A model generated the notes under the pieces. It did no database searches. It worked only from the letters and a program-made list of their open reading frames with translations, and was not told where the DNA came from. Below, one piece after another: positions 39,001 through 51,200 of a stretch of DNA of 64,000 nucleotides. A program made the position numbers and the translations under genes. Source of the DNA: Ancylostoma caninum (lineage: Eukaryota; Nematoda; Chromadorea; Rhabditida; Ancylostomatidae); the NCBI GenBank assembly GCA_037903475.1, contig JBAJFG010000107.1, forward strand, positions 372,001 to 436,000, given 5' to 3'. The first letter of the stretch is position 1. Each line of letters begins with the position of its first letter.

Positions 39001-42000
39001 ATAGCAAAGTAACTTGTTCCCTGGAGAAGGCCATCCACAAGACTAAAATCTATTTGTTCATCACTAAATATTGTATTTTCTGAAGAGGTGAGGGTCAAGA
39101 AGCAGAGTTAAATGAAAAGGCATATAAATTTACCTAAAAGCAAAGTGGAAGGACATGAAGTGAGTGTTCCCAGGGTGGTCTTCCATAGGAGAATCTACTA
39201 AGTGTCCCTCCCACGGTGTGGTAGTGCGGATAAAAACTCAGCGATCATTATTATATGTGATAAATTACTATATTTTACTGGAAGAAAAGGAACTTTACAT
39301 TTCTTAACAGGAGTTTTTGGTGTTTTATTTCCAGTACGAGAGAGCAAACCAGAGTTATCCTCTGAAATTTATTACAATTCCTATGATTTTTTTTGTCAGA
39401 AATCTCCGGATAGACGTTGGGGTCTTCACATGTAAATAAACCATTTGAAAAGCTACAGCTTAAAGACAACCATGCGATGTAACCTTTCTCATCCAGACCC
39501 CCCTCTGATAACAATGAACACCTACTTTTGTCACGGCACATTTCCGGCGTGAATCCTTGCGTACGGGTAAAGATGTCTTGCGTGACTTTGGCGAGCGGTT
39601 GTCGAACAACCAACTGCATAATGAACGAGTGCGACTGCAAACGGGGAACAATTAGAGACAGAGAATCGTATCGTGAAATCGTGAAACGTGCACGAAACGA
39701 AACGTTACTCACACAGACACACTGGTTCACATTGAACTCGATCGTGTTCGGTCCGGGAACGGCGATCTGCTTGATGAACAGCGATCGGCTGAGGTCGGGG
39801 ATTGGCACCATTTGGCTGTTGATCAGCACCTGAATGAAACGCGTTGTACTTAGAGTCGATAAGGGTTTCTCTAATGGAAATCATTAAACTGTGATGTTTG
39901 GTTACTCACTACTTCATTGGGAATTCAGGCAAACACTTCAACAGGAAGCTGCAGCGGATGTTCTTGGTAGAAGTGGGTAGTGAAGCTCTTCTTCTCCGAA
40001 GGAGGATAGAGAGAGAGAGAGGAAGAGAGAGAGAAAGGGAGAATGAGAACAACAAGTGGAAGAAGAGGAAAAAGAGGAGAGAATCATGAAGAAAGCGGTA
40101 GAGCTGCAGATGGCACGAGAAAAAAAAGAACAGTTCATCAAAGCCTTCAAATTTTTTCTGTGAGTTACACTCTATCGCGCTTCCCTTTGCCTGCTCAGGG
40201 AAATACATAAGACCGCATGCATCATAAAGATTACCCAGGGTAAGTGTGTTGAAGCCCCTGTTAACAATGGTGCTAACACTTTTACCCTGGACAATCTCTA
40301 TGGTGCAAGTGGCCTCAGTTATACAACTTTTCCAGAAATCCACCCCACCTGGATGCTGCACTCAGGCAGAGTGCCAGGCATCGACTGTCCATTCGGCGCT
40401 TGCTTCGGTGGCCATTGTGTGGCCATCTTCTTGTCGTCCTTATGAAAACTCTTCAGTTGAATATCGATGAATGGCCTGAAACACACTTATAGAGGCTGTC
40501 CTAGTAGGCGTGGCTTATTTGAACTTACGATTGCAGTTGCTGCATGATTTCAGATCGGAGGTTAAAGGTGAAAGTGTGGTGATTCATGTTGTGCTCAAGA
40601 CCGAACGGCCGCATGATCACTTCTTTCGGGACAATGACTGGAGGGACACCATCGGCAGCGTAGGGTACGTTGTACCGTCCATCTGGAGGCGCATTGGGGT
40701 TGGGGTAGGAGACGACCTGAAGGAGGTATGAGGCATAAATCGCGGGTACTCAAAGGAGAAATAAGGTAACTGGGGATTCGACAACGTTCCCAAGGAGGTT
40801 GGGGCCCTCCCACTAGTCCAGAATGGCCGAGTTTTCTGGACAAAGGTCACTCACTGTACTACATCACCGATTTCAACAATTGCTGTTTTTTCTCGATTAT
40901 TCTCAATAGGAATGATAATTAACTGATTAGTTCCTTGCTGTGAGGAACTTCTCACATGAATTCTAGCGATTTTTGTTTGAGAAACTCGCCAATCCTGAAC
41001 CTACGTGTGGATCACCTCCTCTCCGGGGAATCTATGAATCCCGTCACAGAGAAAATTCCCTTACCTGTTGGTGTTGGGCGTGTTGTTGCACTTGGCCATA
41101 GAGGACAGGAGCACCGGCACGGTACTGAAATCATTAAGTATTACTGGTTGTCTTCTGTACGTTCCTGTTAATTTTTTTGTGGATGACTCCTTCGTTAGGG
41201 TTTCCTTTGCTTAGGCAATCCACATAAATAGTAAACAAAGCAATGAGGGGTTAGATACTATAATTATGAACCCAGTAATTTTTTTTTCTGACGAAGCCTT
41301 TTGTGCTTTCAAAATGGTCTCTGCTGAAAAACCCCCTCCTTAAGATAAGATGATCTCCCCCGGAAAACCCCTTCCTCCAGATTTTCCCTTAATATACATG
41401 AGTAATTTTTGCAGGACTTTTATCCGACACTTTTGACTGAGTTTCAACGGACTGTAGCGTTCCCTTTCTTTCCCTTTCCCAAGTGGGGTAACTTACCCAA
41501 ATCGTAAACAAAACAATTAGGCGTCAAACATCGAGGTATTGAAATCGGCGGTAAATATTTCTGGACAAGGTCCGTGGCGCCTCTACAGTCATTTTTATCA
41601 GACATGCATTTCCTTGGGCTATACGGATTCTAGGGTCATCACTCCAATTTAACAATAGAACAGCTAGTACTTTACAGTTAAGGGAGTGCAATTGGAGCAA
41701 AATAAGATGTCCTTTCTATTTTCGGTAAGTGGCCATCTGGCTGAGCAGTTGGTTCATGAAAATATATTACGCTAAACTTCCTCGGTCATGCCAAACAATG
41801 TGTTGGGATGCTCGTCCGATCTATGGTCCCTATAGGGCGAGAAGTTGATGCGGAAGTTAAATCTGATGGATACTACAGTACTTAAAAGGAAGTTTATCGC
41901 TACCACGTCCCTGTCTATTCAGAAAACCTTTTGAGAAGAAGAAAGTACAAATTTTTCTATGAATAATGAAGGATCCTCACAGTTGAATGACTGACCATCT

Positions 42001-43519
42001 GGGGATACCCCGGCGACGGCATCATACCATTCGGTCGACCGTTCGCCGGCATCGGATACGACGGCGACGTCATCGTGCCTTGCGGGTAGCGCATCAGCGG
42101 CTGTGTTTGGCCGGGAACGCTGCAGCGAACGACGAGGTTTACTTTTACTCAAGTAAGAGCAGCGACTAGTAACTCGAACGTCATTACTCACTTGTTGACA
42201 CCCATTGGAACGCCTTGATACATCGGATCGAATGGTTGTCCAGGCTGCTGCGGCATCGGCATGCTAGGCACACGTCGTGCTCTAGCTTGAGCTTGAGCCT
42301 GAATGGGGAAGTATAAACATGGAAACTAAAAGTTCCTTCCGGATAACTGCTGGGGATTGCGTGATCTCAAGAATTTTATCCGAGCATTACATAGTTACAT
42401 AGTTTATGTAGATTTGCTGCTGAACAAGAATAAGAATGAGTGGGAAGGTGGTTCAATTAGACTTCGCAGGAATGTTTCTGCTTGGAGAAGCTTATTTATT
42501 TATTATTTGTTTATTTATTTACTATTTATTCATTTTGGTCAAGAATGAAGAAATGCGCTTATAAAAACATTGATGTTGAAGTAGCAGCCCGCAACAAGCT
42601 CGAGGAACTTCCGGGTACGTTTAAACTAATAAAAAGTAATGCACATAAATGACTAATACGTAGTATATGTGGTGTATTTAATGCACTTTTGGAATTTCCT
42701 GTCAAACATATATAATACAATGCAATAAAAAACATTTGTTTTAACGAGCTCCACAAGAAGCCGGAAACCCTCTGGAAAATTCTCATTTTCTTTCCGTATA
42801 AATAGCTAGCGGTGCGGCTTACGTACCAGATTTACATGCATAGAAGAAGTTGGATAAGAAACTTCCTGAGCACTTAGATCTACCGTGAATGGCACGGCAT
42901 GACACGGGAGGGTTTTTCGCCCCCTTCCAGGAAATTAAAAACGGAGAAAAATAGCCCAGAGTGACTCAAAATTACGCAGAACGCTAGTGATTACTAGATT
43001 ACTCTTACGCATATACATAGCAGACTGACTACACAGTAAGATTAGTAGTAAACATACCTGCTGCATTTGTTGTTGTTGATGCATCATCATCATTCTTTGT
43101 TGTTGTTGATTGTAGTTCATTGAGTTCTGATAAACAAAATAAGATTATTTTAATAAAGTAGAGAATGCTGAAAATATAATATGTATGTATGACGAACTCC
43201 GATCTTCGTCTATTCCTCTATTCCTACCACCAAATCCTTCTCACATTGAATTTTCCAGGAAAAAATCCACAAAAGTACCTGGTCATAGACGCCACCGTTC
43301 TGATCCGACATTGGCGGATACTGCTGCGGACGAGCACCAGCCGGATCCATTGGGTAAGGAGATGGTTGCATCCCTAAATCCACGAAAATAGCAATGCAAA
43401 AGTGAAACAAGACAACTCGTACACGTACCATAGCCAGGCATCGGCTGCATCATCGCGGTCGGCGCCGGACCAGGCGGATAGGTTGGGCTTTGTAGCATCG
43501 GACCAGCCGATGGCCACAT
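30030..43519 (-). CDS. ZMIZ/Tonalli-family SP-RING protein (SUMO E3-like transcriptional co-regulator), about 710 aa
   Basis: Nuclear protein of the ZMIZ1/ZMIZ2 (Drosophila tonalli) family. Members act as transcriptional co-activators and SUMO E3-like factors and are linked to chromatin remodelling. The 16 exons are 43519-43429, 43373-43279, 43126-43058, 42298-42192, 42119-41996, 41124-41065, 40716-40529, 40475-40349, 39829-39713, 39634-39526, 37831-37657, 35780-35617, 31226-31073, 30995-30790, 30448-30303 and 30230-30030. All junctions are GT..AG and every phase agrees, giving 711 codons. Residues 1-182 are Met/Pro/Gln-rich. About 215-362 match the conserved ZMIZ region before the RING (FIDIQLKSFHKDDKKMATQW, FIKQIAVPGPNTIEFNVNQC, FIMQLVVRQPL). 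The SP-RING spans about 374-440, with likely Zn ligands C394, H396, C399, C417 and C420. The C-terminal 230 residues are Pro/Ser-rich and end with an acidic DDIKKYLNDSD segment, like the vertebrate C-terminal activation region. The start is at the first ATG after acceptor TTTTCAG. The final exon's splicing and any upstream exons are unsure. Confidence 0.93.
30039..30044 (-). terminator. Possible poly(A) signal AATAAA of the ZMIZ-like gene
   Basis: AATAAA on the minus strand overlaps the last codons of the read-through final exon. If a 65-nt intron (30146-30082) is removed instead, the stop codon TAA (30042-30040) lies inside this hexamer. The two models cannot be separated by eye. Confidence 0.35.
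31793..31831. repeat. Perfect 18-bp hairpin in a ZMIZ-like intron
   Basis: CGAAAGGTCGTGATGCAC (31793-31810) pairs perfectly with 31814-31831, loop CGT, and one more A-T pair extends the stem outward. A related imperfect palindrome with the GTGATG...CATCAC ends lies 45 bp upstream (31757-31777). Confidence 0.85.
31834..31878 (+). repeat. Tandem duplication, 24-bp period, two copies
   Basis: TGTGGTTCGCAATGGTTTGA is repeated at 31834 and 31858 with a 3-bp spacer CAG. It sits directly after the hairpin at 31793-31831. Confidence 0.85.
32570..32643. repeat. Long near-perfect hairpin in a ZMIZ-like intron
   Basis: The left arm 32570-32600 (begins CTACAGGAATTTTAGG, ends GAAGGATTCC) pairs with 32611-32643 apart from two small gaps and one or two mismatches. 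The loop is AGCGGTCCTC. Stem length and loop size resemble a microRNA precursor or a small fold-back element. Confidence 0.7.
33647..33673. repeat. Perfect 11-bp hairpin
   Basis: ATATGCTGCTT and AAGCAGCATAT are separated by GGAAG, giving a perfect stem with a 5-nt loop. Confidence 0.75.
37374..37424 (+). repeat. (ATTC)n microsatellite, about 51 bp
   Basis: A pure ATTC run, preceded by interrupted CATTCAT/CATCCAT copies from about 37340. It lies in the intron between exons 11 and 12 of the ZMIZ-like gene. Confidence 0.95.
37870..38100. other. GC-rich, CpG-rich patch in a ZMIZ-like intron
   Basis: A sharp rise in GC with many CG dinucleotides (GCGCGCGATGACGCGCG, CCGCCGCCGCCGCAG), just upstream on the minus strand of the SP-RING exon. 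It is open in several frames through composition only. It could be an internal promoter or enhancer. Confidence 0.3.
40215..40306. repeat. Copy of dispersed palindromic repeat family
   Basis: The left part GCATGCATCATAAAGATTACCC and the right part read backwards (GCACCATAGAGATTGTCC) are similar, and both carry ACCCAGGGTAA / CCAGGGTAAAA blocks facing each other. It lies in the intron between exons 8 and 9 of the ZMIZ-like gene. Confidence 0.6.
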
Positions 43520-43528
43520 CTGACCACT
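43520..43528 (-). promoter_or_regulatory. Splice acceptor placed as a spliced-leader site for the ZMIZ-like gene
   Basis: On the minus strand AATTTTCAG ends at 43527 and is followed seven bases later by the ATG of the model (43519). That arrangement fits trans-splicing. The same acceptor could equally take an upstream coding exon ending with two leftover bases. Confidence 0.45.
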
Positions 43529-44585
43529 GAAAATTGGACGAGATTACCCAGGAAAAGTGGGAGTTAAGCGGTAAAATAGTAGGAACGTCGAAGTGTACAG
43601 GAAATATGGAAACACAGAAGAAATGGCCTTTTTAAGCATGAAAAACGATTTTTTACACGAATTTTTGGGTGATTTCTCTCTTCAGAGATAACACCTAACT
43701 CTCGTCAACAACAAGGATTTCATAGTGAATGTATTGAATCCTTGAAAACTGAAAGCTTCATTTTTCCCGAGGAACCTCACATGGAATTATGTCTCTGCCC
43801 TTTGCAAAAGTTCAATGATTAATCAGAAAGAAATCATGCAGAATGTCAAAGGTACAACAGAAGTCTTTGAACAGTAGAAGTGCGCAGCAATTAAAAATTC
43901 AACAAAGAGTCTTGTGTTGAAAGAAATCTCAAATGGGAAAATTCCCGAACTATTAGTGCTAATGCAATGACCAGAAAATGCTCGAGGTATGATCTCTTAG
44001 GGATTTGTGAGGGATAAGACGGTCTTTGCTACATAAAGCAGAAAAGGATCCAGAGAAGGAAGTAGGGGGAGTGAGACTGAGCTAATCCTGCATTTACAGA
44101 GTGAGGTTTTCAGGAAAAATTGGTCAGAGGTAAACGACCAGAAAAAAAACTGAACAGGAAGTGAGGAATACTAAACAACTTAGGTTTCGAAGAATGAAAT
44201 TTCCCATGGGGAAAGAGGAGAAGAAACAAAAAGAAGTACATGTAGTATGCATAGAACAAGTATATCTTTGATTATACATTTTTTTGCAGAACCAGCATCG
44301 ATAATAATATATAGGAGATGATATTACGGGAAAAATCTCGCGCAGTAACGCGGCAACAAAATGCTGAGCTTTATCCACGTTTGTCAGAGCATTTTTCTTT
44401 TTCTTTGCCAAATTAGATATTTATGTCACGTACCTTCTCGCATATAGCGAATAACAAAGTGGATAAAATAAGAGAAAAAACTTGGTTGAAACGAACAATA
44501 GCGGCAACATTACATGGATATATGGATATTGTTAACTACAGGGCTAGAATTCATGAACGCATAATCAAATGAAACCAGAGTCCAC

Positions 44586-44692
44586 ATGAATCATTGGAAT
44601 TAACCAGGGTAGACGTGTTAAGACGACATAAATTTTCTCATCGTGAACACGGGCTTCAGTGCGTTTACCCTGGGTACATCCATACCCAGGTT
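44586..44692. repeat. Copy of dispersed palindromic repeat family
   Basis: ATGAATCATTGGAATTAACC with AGGGTAGACGTGTTA at the left faces GCGTTTACCCTGGGTACATC at the right, the same block order as the copies at 40.2 and 61.7 kb. Confidence 0.6.
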
Positions 44693-44886
44693 AGCAAACC
44701 AACTTGTACATCCTGCGTCTTCTAATCTTACATAATTTATAGGATAACCCCGCCATCGTTATTTTGCGTAGTAAACTTTTATGAATGTCAGCTCAAAAGG
44801 GATAAGGGAAGTCCCAACTACATGAGGTTCATCCTGACATTGGAAGGATTCAGTTCCGGAAATCTGTCAACTATGATCCCCTCTAG

Positions 44887-45067
44887 TTTTGGGATGAGAA
44901 GACGCAGAAGTCGTTCAAAGAGCTGTTGAATTCTATGGAGCATTACCACCAACAACAATCACTTGATCAGCTGCAAAATCCTCGGATTCATCCAGAAATC
45001 AATGGAAAACAGACCCTTAACTTAAACTACCGCAAGGTGAACAAGTATAAACAGACTTCGCGAGTAC
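44887..45067 (+). CDS. Candidate isolated exon, plus strand
   Basis: The segment is bounded by CCCCTCTAG and by a strong donor GTAAGT (45068). It is open throughout in one frame, encoding FWDEKTQKSFKELLNSMEHY, a Gln-rich patch and NPRIHPEINGKQTLNLNYRK. The composition is coding-like, but no partner exons or domain are recognised. It could be a single exon of an unseen gene or a decayed retroelement fragment. Confidence 0.25.
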
Positions 45068-47779
45068 GTAAGTGAAGATGGTGACGTCTCGCACACGTCA
45101 CGTGCCTAGCATTCACTGGATACTTGCCAGCGACAGAGTGCATGAGACGGTCGTTCTGTGGAGTTCAAGAGCACCATGCGTATTCAACATTATCAGAGAG
45201 GAACCGGCTCGGACGAGATGTTCGCCGTCGCCGCCGTGAGTTCACACGGTAGAGGACAACCGGCACGAAAGAGTTCGGGCAAGGATAAACCAGCACATAG
45301 GGTCAAATGTTGGAAAATATTCTATCGCTGGGGGTGAAAAAGGGAATAAGAGAAATTTCTAGCACAGCGAGGAATCCATGCCTTTCATTACATGACACGC
45401 GTGCGGACACATGTACTTACTATACGTACACGAGCACGAGCACGATGTGTAGGAGTCAGTTGATTGACATCACGGGGAAAACAGCAAAACCTTGCACCAA
45501 CGAGGAAGTAGGGAGTGTTTACGTAACATTTCCAACCGCTCAGTAAATTAATAATACGATTACATTGAACTTTCGAGAAATTAGTGCCCTTTTTCCAGGA
45601 GTTGCGCTTATCTGCCTGTGGATGTCGATGAGACAAGAACAAGAATTTACTTGTTTATTTATAGAGGTGCTCCTTTGAAAATGTACCAAAATAGCACTAA
45701 TAAATAGAGAAAAATAAGTGAATTTCTATTTTGCTACAACTATCATGTCTATATTGATTTTTGGCCCATCTTGAATGCAAACAATAAATAGACAAACAAA
45801 TAAAAAACAAACGTGAAAAAATAGGTCATCTACAGGCAACTTTGGCAAAATTCAAGCAATTGAAAATTGAGCAAATCCGTCACGAACTTCTCCATGAACA
45901 TATTTCCGCCTGATATAGTAAATCTAGAAGTTTCTGATACCGAGGACATAAATTAAAGTGAAAAAGAAATAACTGATAGAGAAATGCAGGAATGAGAGGA
46001 TGACATGCATGCCTTTATCAATTGGGCATATTCTGGAAGAGCCCTGCTTCCTGTTGAGGAAGAACTCAAACTGGGAAAAAGGCTGCATCCTGGGATTTTA
46101 GTAAAGTATTATCCAGACCATTCTTGTCTTGGGAATGACGAACCACATGAATTTCGGCTTAACAGGAATGTATAGGATATGATAGCAGCCCAAGATTTGG
46201 AAGACTCAAATTCATGTCCTTTCTAGCCACTGTTACGAACACAAATTATAATAGATACGCCTCTTCTTTTGAAGAAAACTAGCTCAACCCTACGCTGAAG
46301 CACTAGAAGACACAATTTTCAAACATCCGAAAAATCAGAAATCGAGAAATTTCCCGGCACTCAATTCCAACAACATGAAAAAAAGAACAACACGACGACC
46401 TAATGGCACTCCCACAAACACACGCGCCACTAGATTGACAGGAGTGAAAAATTCAGCGAAATCAAAAGTTCAAGGGCGGTGAAAGGTCGAAGAGATTCTC
46501 AAAAAGCAAGCCGCTTTCAGGATCTCTGATTCTTGTACAATTGCGTCATAAATTAGAGCGTCTACATACGTAGCCTCAAATGTAGTGACGTCCTGCGAAA
46601 CTGAACGTTATCAGCAATGATGCGACCAGCAAAGCTGCCGCTGCTGCTGTTGTTTTCCAGTTATTAAGGGGAAAATAAGAAGTTGGTGCAAAGAAAATCT
46701 TGCAGGGGCGAGAGGAGTCGAGGAAACTACCAGAACTCTTTCCACTATTTCGTTTAGTTACTGGTGCTCTTTGTAAATCCTATACGACGTTATAGGGGCG
46801 TCTTTTGGGATAACAAATAAACAACAACAAGAAAAACAAAGGAAAAACTGGGAACTCAAGGGTCCTGTGGCAGGATCCATGAACGTTCCCGGGGAAAGTT
46901 GTGACTTACCCGCCCAGCTGAAGTGGACGAGTTTTCGAAGCAAAAATGGCTAAACTTTGCATGGCTAGTCTCACACAGCAATGACTAATACTGATAGGAA
47001 CAGTACAGTAAATCACATTTTTTCTCTGGAAACTCGTCCACTCTGGATAAAGTGGAGGCTTAGAACCGTTCAGGGAAGTTCACGGATCAAACTGCTTGTA
47101 ATGCCATTATTATAAGCCTCGTGAAAGGATGAAAACCACTATTTCACATCACAATTTGCGCTCGAATATTTGAAGTAGTAGGTGTCTAAAAGAGGAAGGA
47201 AAATATGTAGGATATCCATGGATTCATAATATTACTATTTCCATGTTTGTATAGCATGTTTTCATTATAATAATTGGCACGAACTTAATATGATAATCAA
47301 TGGAATTTGGACGGGTCTCTGCGGTTCCGTTTCAAAAATAAAACAAGACTGTGGAGATATTTTGATAGGATTGAAAAGCAAAAGGATCCTGGTGGCTCAG
47401 CAGCCAGGAGAAAGAACAGCACACAGAGGAAAAAACTGGCCAGAATAATAGGAAAACATCTTCATAACTAGGAATTTAGGAGTTATCCGTACATCAGTCT
47501 TGAATCTTATGGAGCGGCTTCATGTCCATGAATGGATATGTGAAAAAAATCTGAGCGATCTGGATAAATAATCCTGGCATCATGGAATTTAACGAAAAAA
47601 TGTTGCCTGAGGTCGGACTAGTACCCGTCGTAGGATTTTGAATTGTCTAAGAGAGGACCAAGAAACAGAAACATCTACAAAACAACGAGAAGCGATCAAA
47701 GGCCAAGCAGTACATAAACGGGATTCGCGCAGTAGGCTCCAGCCAGATCAATATGCAAATTAATTTCCGAAATCGAAAA

Positions 47780-48200
47780 GGCAAAGATTGTGATGGGCAT
47801 TGGCGAGAAGCCGGGATACATTATCGCCGTGCGTGACCCTCCAGTGGTGTGTGCCGAGAGAGTACGCCGGCGGCGGACGCAGCAGAGACACGCGGCCGCG
47901 GGTCGCAGTGACGCCGCGGACGAGGAGAGAGCGGAGGCACGGGAGGGGAGGCAGGACGGGAGGAGCCGCCCTCCACTCTCTAGCCCCCGTCTCTCCCTCC
48001 CGTCGTCGTCCGGAACAATTGATTCCGACGATAGAATATGGTTGCCGCTTCAAGTGAGCAGCCAGCGAGAAGGCGTGAAGGCAGCCAGCCAGCCAGCCAG
48101 CCACCGGGCCGCCCGTCGTGCTGCTCCGCGATGACGTCACGACACGCTGGTGGGCGGCCGTGATGATGTCGGATTGGAGCCGGAGAGCTCGAGATAATGT
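47780..48200. other. GC-rich island with CRE-like TGACGTCA and (GCCA)n
   Basis: High GC and CpG content, a GATGACGTCACGAC string at about 48129 and GCCA repeats at about 48086-48103. Long open frames on both strands (47760-48236) reflect composition. It may be a promoter or alternative first-exon region. Confidence 0.3.
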
Positions 48201-51200
48201 AGGCGTGTAATTAGCTGCACCTTGTGCACTTTGCACAAAAGCCTACGGGGCGGCCTGAAATGGAGGCGCAGCGCAATTTTCGAGCATCACTGCTAGTACG
48301 GAGCTGACTGGGCACAGAACCAAGACAGAGAATATGTCCGGAAACTCCAAGGATCCCTTTCAGGTGGTGAGATCCACAGAGGTTTCCAGGGAGGCTCCAA
48401 ATTTTCCATTCATTTAAACTGAACTAGTTTTGGCACCGAAATTGAGGCGAATTACTAGTGACGTCATGGATGTCCTAATAACTGAATAAATAGACGAATA
48501 ATTAATAATAATAAAAAGTCATACGATACAATTATCCTGCCTAAATTCCGCGTCCATGTAAGAAGTCCGAGTAAACCACAACTTTCATGGGACGTTCCCA
48601 AACAAGGAAAATAGTTACCCAACCCAATCCAAGAAGACGGATAAACAAGTGGATGACGATTATGACTCACTAACAGTAGGAGGGAGGAGTCACGTGATAT
48701 GAAGATGAGCTCATGTGCCGCATGAAAATTTTAGGAAGCGAGAGAGAGGAGGCGAGGCGGTCACCCTCTCAGAATTATCATAGGTCCTGTCAACCCTAGA
48801 AGTCCATCGTCAGAGAATCCGGGAACAGACACCAATTTTTTCGACCAGTACAGCAAGAAAGGCTTGCAAATGGTCCGGGTTATGGACCTTCATTCTATGA
48901 TTTGATCTCTTAATTCCACTTTGCTGCCCCCCCCCCCCCCTCATCAGGGAAATGCTGTGGTAAAACCACCAGGAGGTTGGTAAGTAATGAACACGGAAAG
49001 AACGCTGAAGAGGCAAAAACAGCGAGTTTTAGTGGATTTGCAAGTAAAAAGTGGGAAATTCGCCAATTTCTGCCTAGTCAAAAAGAGAGCAAGTAGGCCC
49101 CCAACGGTGGGAACTCCAGAAAACCATGAAATCCCTGGAGAACAAGTAGTAAGAAGATCTCCAATCCGGGGTCATAGAAAAACTTAAAATTTCGCCAAAT
49201 AGAAAGAAAACTTCACAAGCTTCCTTAATTAGTGATGCACAAGCTGCCCAACAAATATGGACCACGGTAGAATTTAGCTCTAAGGACAGGATCCACGAGA
49301 CAGAGAGGGTGAGAAAAAAATCAGAACCTCACACACCCTAAAACAATGCCACTTGTTGACGACGAGATGTCTGGCGGGCCAGGCAGCCAGCCGCTTGCCT
49401 GCCTCACACTCACTAGGTTCACATGTCCTGGAGGACGTTCCTGGGAGGCAATCCACGACGACGACGACGGGCGATCGCCTATGGCGTTAAAGTACGCGGA
49501 GCAGAATTGTCGAGGCAATGCAAAAAGGTCTAATGCTGCGCAAGTGCAAGCTAGCATGCCGGCCGAACACATGCACGCATACACACCAGCCCACTGCCAC
49601 CCGTGACCAGAATCTCCAGCGCCAGCAGTTAATGTGTTCGAGGGGATAAGGAGGATCCACAGACGTCTGGACTGCAGCCAGCGCAGATTTCCGAGCTCTA
49701 CATTCTCGTTGAAGAAAATATCCTCGAACCCAAAGAAACGCTGGATGTAGCCGTCCGTCATACGGCACGCAGGTGGCAAAAACCACCAGTGCAATAGGGT
49801 TGGATCAAATTGGAATATGATATATAGTCGCGCCTTGGTGAATCCCCTAGACGGAAAGAAACGAGAAATTTCCTGAAATTCTCCGGCTGAGAAGCGAATA
49901 ATGGCTGTATGAGAGTGAATAGGTTAGTCTCTATAGTGGGGAGAGAGTGGTGGAAGACCCAATTCACCGCTACCGCCATCAGCGCCGCCACAGCCGACGG
50001 CTGACGTAGTAGCTGGTTTCTGGTGGCAAGCGAAAGCAGTTCTTTCTAGCCTCACACATACACACGCCACATACACCAAAAACACTCACTTCCATCCCTC
50101 TCTTAAACCCCATATGATCACGTATTGATCCGTATTGATCGGTTCCTTCACGAGGAATTATGGATGGAAGATGAGGAAAGCAGCTGGAGATGCTGAAGTT
50201 CAAGAGGATGATTTACTAGGCACAATTGAGACGTTTGACGATTCTACAGCGGCGATTTCCTAGTAAATTCTGAAAAATTTTCGCGGGAGTAGTAGATTTT
50301 GCAATATTTCACATGATCCCGGGTAAATTCCGGATGAACAGCATAGTTCGCCCATTTTCAAAACGACAGCGGATCTCACTCGGATTTCGGGAAATTCCAA
50401 GAAAATCTCAACTGAATCTCTACAAATTAGAGGACCTCGAGGAGATCTCACCTAAATCTCTAGAAATTCCAGGAAAATTCCGTGGTTTCCACTCAGATCC
50501 CGTATGATTTCCTCTTATTTTCCTGCTTTATCCCTATTTTCCTCACAGCTACCTCCCAACTTCTCCGCCCACTTGGACGCAAACCAGCACCGTCGGACCT
50601 CAAGAGGTAGAAAAGGCTTCTGAACCATCCTCCTATATTTCCAGAAATTTCTCCAGACAACCGAAAACAATTTAGGAAATCGAGCACAAGAAAGGTACCG
50701 TGCTAAACACTACAGAGCCAGATGAGCTAAAACCATGCAAGAAGAAGCGAGCTGAATCCACGCAAGAAGAGTTCCAAGCAAGAACTTTTGGCAAAGGATC
50801 CACACATACTCAGCTTATCATGACTGCCGACGTCGTCAAGGCGGGAACCAGCTTTGAAGCGCGATTTTTTGCGCGACGTATGAGGCACTGACGCGTGACG
50901 TACGTACGTACGTACATGACGTCGAGCATAGTAGCACAGCAAAATCTAAATTAAATTACAGACTAAAAACAGCAACTGCCGTAAACACTCCAAAATCACA
51001 GAAATTCCTGGATTCTACTTCCTTCTAACTTCGAAATTTTTATGTAGATGATTTCCTATTTTGTGTAGAGATTTCCTATTCAATAAGTTGATCTTGCAGC
51101 TCACGAAACTAACAAACCTCACTGAAAGACTTGCGAAAATCCACGCGAAATCAAACAAAAGCAAACTGCTGCAGAGAATTTCACCAGAATATTTACAAAG

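Larger units (their letters stand above)
43529..47780. other. Long stretch without a recognised gene (part 1)
   Basis: AT-rich. Contains a palindromic repeat copy at 44586-44692 and one exon-like plus-strand segment at 44887-45067. No minus-strand coding exon could be linked to the ZMIZ-like gene here. Confidence 0.45.

Noticed and set aside
39899..40150. Overlapping frames at the GA-rich repeat (40007-40082)
   Set aside because: They are translations of a purine-rich low-complexity run inside a ZMIZ-like intron.
47760..48236. 158-codon minus-strand and 114-codon plus-strand frames
   Set aside because: They overlap each other in a GC-rich island with no domain, acceptor or donor context.
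49321..49794. 157-codon minus-strand frame as a full gene
   Set aside because: Cys/Trp-rich mixed composition with a competing plus-strand frame. Only its end is kept as a possible exon because of phase.
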